This document shows positions 61,571-64,000 of a DNA stretch of 64,000 nucleotides, one piece after another. A program made the translations under genes and the position numbers. This stretch comes from Planctomycetota bacterium (GTDB lineage Bacteria; Planctomycetota; UBA8742; UBA2392), in NCBI GenBank assembly GCA_019912315.1, contig JAIOJA010000080.1, positions 1 through 64,000 on the forward strand. The letters are read 5' to 3'. The notes beneath the pieces were generated by a model. That model was given only the letters and a program-made list of their open reading frames with translations. It was not told the origin of the DNA and searched no databases. How positions within the stretch are numbered: the first letter of the stretch is position 1; every line of letters starts with the position of its first letter.

Positions 61571-62551
61571 TCAGGTGTGCGCTTTCAATGACTTACGGAC
61601 TGTTTCCGCCAGTTCCACGCGCAGCCACTTCGGTTCAATCAGTTGCGCGTGCTCGCCGAACCCCATCACGAAGCCGATTGCCCAGAACTGGTTGTAAAGG
61701 GGCGTCTCAATCTCGGCCTTGCCGTTCTTCATCTGCCGGATGCGCACGCCGGGGGAATCCGTCCACTCGTCAACCACATCCCGGGCGACCTGCCGACTGA
61801 ACCGCACGACCAACTTGTCTTTGGGGCGACCGCCGAACAGCGCGTCCATTTTGCCCCTGTGGCGCTTTTTGGGTGGTTGCTCGTCAAAGTAGACGTCGAG
61901 CAGTCGTGCGTCGCGAATGCGGTCAAGACGAAAGTGTCGTGTGTCTTCGGCGAGTCCGCAGTAGGCGTACAGGTAGAAGTGGGGGCCGATTTCCAGCACA
62001 CCGAACGGATGCACCTTGCGCGTGGCCAGACGCGCGCGGTGCGCGGAATAGTAGTCGATCTCGACGAGTTGCTGGTCTTCGACACACTGCGTCAACAACC
62101 CGATCAGATTGCGTATGCGCTCTGTCTGGCGGGGCGTGACAAAGCCCTTGCCCGCGCCCGCCAGAGTCTCGTGGGCGCGCCCTTTCAGGGCCTGTGACAG
62201 CGCGTTCGTCATGGCCGCGAGTTGACCGGCCGTATCCGAATCCGCCCCGCCTGTAAAGTGTTCGAGGGCGTACTTCAATGCCAGCGTCTCCTGCGCCGTG
62301 AAGTTCAGGGGGCGCGCGAAATGCCCCGCGAAGCTGACATGAATGCGCGCGCGGTCACCCCAGCCCTGCAGGGAATAACTGACGTAGTCGCTTGGCGAAT
62401 AGGGTGGCACACCGCACATGATCAGGCGGTCCAGGTCGCGCACGAGTTGCTTGGCAGTGCGGTGCGTGGCCTTGGCAGCGTCACGGATTGAAATGCCCTG
62501 ATTCGCGACAAGGAAGCTGAGCAGACTCACCAGCTCGGACACTTCGCTCAT
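61571..62551 (-). CDS. WYL-domain transcriptional regulator (PafC-like)
   Basis: This encodes 326 residues. An N-terminal winged helix at about 1-75 (ISIRDAAKATHRTAKQLVRD) is followed by a WYL domain at about 160-270 (EIDYYSAHRARLATRKVHPF, GVLEIGPHFYLYAYCGLAED) and a WCX-like C-terminal extension. WYL proteins sense ligands or nucleic acids and control transcription. The ATG overlaps the stop of the upstream WYL gene (ATGA), which is typical of the PafB-PafC pair involved in proteasome or DNA-damage control in Actinobacteria. No proteasome genes are in view. Confidence 0.85.
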   Translation of the reverse strand: MSEVSELVSLLSFLVANQGISIRDAAKATHRTAKQLVRDLDRLIMCGVPPYSPSDYVSYSLQGWGDRARIHVSFAGHFARPLNFTAQETLALKYALEHFTGGADSDTAGQLAAMTNALSQALKGRAHETLAGAGKGFVTPRQTERIRNLIGLLTQCVEDQQLVEIDYYSAHRARLATRKVHPFGVLEIGPHFYLYAYCGLAEDTRHFRLDRIRDARLLDVYFDEQPPKKRHRGKMDALFGGRPKDKLVVRFSRQVARDVVDEWTDSPGVRIRQMKNGKAEIETPLYNQFWAIGFVMGFGEHAQLIEPKWLRVELAETVRKSLKAHT

Positions 62552-63570
62552 TTCCGCCTTCCTTCCAGCGCCGTAAGCGACTCCTTGAGGCGCTGCACGA
62601 CCAGGCGGCGCAGCGCAGGTGGCCCCAGAACTTCCCAGTGCCCGGGAAACTCGCCCAAATAGCTGAACAACTCACCGGGGTACGCGTGCGGCAGGTGCAG
62701 CGTCACGGAGCCGTCCTTGTGCCTGTCCGCGCTGTATACACCGGCAAATTCGTTCTCGACGATGAACGCGACTTCGGCATCAAACAGGATGCGGACGTCG
62801 CGACAGGCGTCCTTGCCGCTGCTGAATATGTCCGCCGAGAAGCTGTTCTCCGGGTCAAAGCCCTCCGGGATTTCGTACTCGGGTGTCGTGCCGCGGCTGA
62901 CGGCCGTGACTGCCCCGCGAATCCGTGACAGGCGAAACGTCCGAACCGCGCCGCGCGTTTCGTCGTTGCCCACCAGGTACCACCCGCCGCGCCTTGAAAC
63001 CAGCGCGTACGGAGCGACGACGCGCAACCCCGGTTCGCCGCCGCGTCCCTGGTACTTGAACCTGACCCGGTGCCGCGCGATCAGCGCGTCTCCAATCGCT
63101 GTGAGGCGTGTGCCTTCGCCCGGGCGCCGATGCAGGGTGCGCCTGACGAAAGTTCGGGGCAATTTGGCGGGCAGCGCCGCACCACCCGCACCGGCCTGCA
63201 GTTTCAACAGTGCGCCTGACAGGTGCCGCCCGAGTGGCCCCGCGGCATCGCCGTCCAGGTACGCGAGCCCGATGCGGTACATCAGCACCCGGTGATCCGG
63301 CGTCAGGTCGATCGGCGGCAACAGGCAGGCGGCGCGGTTGAGCTGGTAGTAGGGGCGCAATCCGTCGTGAGTGCGCTCCACCTTCAAGCCGGCGTTCTCA
63401 AGGGCCTTCAGGTCCCGCTCGAATCGTTTCTGGCGCGAGCGCAGATTACCTTCAACGTCGTTGTAGCCGTCGATGCGGGCGACATCGGGCCACGAGATCG
63501 GCACGCCCGACTTCAGCAGCGCGCTCAGCAGGTTCAGTTGTCGTTCTGTGGTGCCCAGGGAAATGCGCAT
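62548..63570 (-). CDS. WYL-domain transcriptional regulator (PafB-like)
   Basis: This encodes 340 residues from the ATG at 63570, with GGAGG just upstream. The winged-helix N-terminus (RQLNLLSALLKSGVPISWPD, DVEGNLRSRQKRFERDLKAL) precedes a WYL domain at about 160-245 (HRVRFKYQGRGGEPGLRVVA, GGWYLVGNDETRGAVRTF) and a C-terminal extension. It overlaps the next WYL gene by 4 bp, so they are likely made together and may form heterodimers. The DUF2283 gene lies 73 bp upstream on the same strand. Confidence 0.87.
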   Translation of the reverse strand: MRISLGTTERQLNLLSALLKSGVPISWPDVARIDGYNDVEGNLRSRQKRFERDLKALENAGLKVERTHDGLRPYYQLNRAACLLPPIDLTPDHRVLMYRIGLAYLDGDAAGPLGRHLSGALLKLQAGAGGAALPAKLPRTFVRRTLHRRPGEGTRLTAIGDALIARHRVRFKYQGRGGEPGLRVVAPYALVSRRGGWYLVGNDETRGAVRTFRLSRIRGAVTAVSRGTTPEYEIPEGFDPENSFSADIFSSGKDACRDVRILFDAEVAFIVENEFAGVYSADRHKDGSVTLHLPHAYPGELFSYLGEFPGHWEVLGPPALRRLVVQRLKESLTALEGRRK

Positions 63571-63643
63571 AGATCCTCCCGCGCGGCAGTGTAACTCATC
63601 CCGCGACACGGTGGATCATAACTGGCACAGCGCGGCGGTTGTG

Positions 63644-63901
63644 CTAACTCGGCGGCGGAACGCTGGGCGCCGCGATTCTTGTGCTGATTCGCTTTCGCTC
63701 GGCCGTGGCCAGCAACTCCGGCGGGAGCATGCGCCTGGCCTGCTGGACTTCGAGCCCGATCAGCTCGCCGTCGGCGCCGAAGTCGAGGTTGATTTCGCCG
63801 TTTACTTCCAGGGGATCACAGGCGTGGGTGTGGGACTTGTCGGATGTATCGGAGAGTTGCAGATACGCCGTATCCGTCTGCCTGTCATATAGAATACGCA
63901 T
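63644..63901 (-). CDS. DUF2283-family small protein
   Basis: This encodes 85 residues from the ATG at 63901, with GGAGG 6-7 bp upstream. The pattern MRILYDRQTDTAYLQLSD followed by NLDFGADGELIGLEV and a helix QQARRMLPPEL is characteristic of the small DUF2283 family, whose function is not established. It lies upstream of the WYL pair in the same direction, so it may share their transcript. The 99 bp to the window end hold no gene I can support. Confidence 0.85.
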   Translation of the reverse strand: MRILYDRQTDTAYLQLSDTSDKSHTHACDPLEVNGEINLDFGADGELIGLEVQQARRMLPPELLATAERKRISTRIAAPSVPPPS

Positions 63902-64000
63902 GACGGCCTCCGTTCGGGGCAGGGTTGCCCATTACCCAAATCTATCACACGGAAACGCGTGAGGCGAACTGAACCAACTGGGGAAAGAAGTTTTCGAAAT

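Overview
The window is GC-rich, densely coded DNA from a Gram-negative-type bacterium. kdsB (LPS), lipoproteins with lipoboxes and a DsbD-like periplasmic redox protein point to an outer membrane. Ser/Thr kinases fused to WD40 or coiled-coil parts, an ECF sigma factor paired with a FecR-type membrane protein, large LamG/pseudopilin-like exported proteins, STAND and HEAT proteins and an archaeal-type phosphoglycerate mutase homologue resemble Planctomycetota or a relative. That assignment is inference: no rRNA lies in the window. I see no tRNA, insertion sequence, phage or CRISPR array.

Layout. 1-5.9 kb: end of an unknown gene, two membrane proteins (one an RCK-type channel) and a SpoIIE phosphatase-STAND ATPase-TPR protein. 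5.9-12.5 kb (minus strand): 2-hydroxyacid dehydrogenase, flotillin with its NfeD-like partner, glutamate-type dehydrogenase, zinc-ribbon/WD40 Ser/Thr kinase. 12.6-19.1 kb: a small lipid or polyene-like cassette of MMPL exporter, lipoprotein, hot-dog protein, acyl carrier protein and an acyltransferase-Ntn-hydrolase fusion. 19.2-23.8 kb: FecR membrane protein and ECF sigma factor, a secreted protein behind a G10 tract, and rpsD. 24.4-30.3 kb: PLP trans-sulfuration enzyme, hemC, two small envelope-associated proteins, a double-receiver regulator and a second 2-hydroxyacid dehydrogenase. 30.3-34.4 kb (minus): EVE protein, BFD-like ferredoxin, secreted PGHY-repeat protein, hpt, divergent ApgM.

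34.5-41 kb is the most notable region. A DsbD-like thiol:disulfide interchange protein is interrupted by one in-frame TGA exactly at the first catalytic position of an internal thioredoxin motif (TGA-Gly-Pro-Cys). A perfect 9-bp hairpin with a GGUCU loop follows, as expected of a bacterial SECIS, so I annotate one 1098-residue selenoprotein. Four-base ATGA overlaps tie it to a PAS-GAF-GGDEF diguanylate cyclase and an exported protein. Then come purH (41-42.6 kb), large exported proteins including a 1533-residue pseudopilin/LamG-like protein and a vWA protein (42.7-50.2 kb), a HEAT lipoprotein, nuoJKL (52.1-55.3 kb), a CPBP protease, a membrane kinase, kdsB, a second diguanylate cyclase, a putative membrane metalloprotease, and a WYL regulator pair with a DUF2283 protein.

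Intergenic space is short. Three families of AT- or CAGG-rich short repeats occupy some of the longer gaps.
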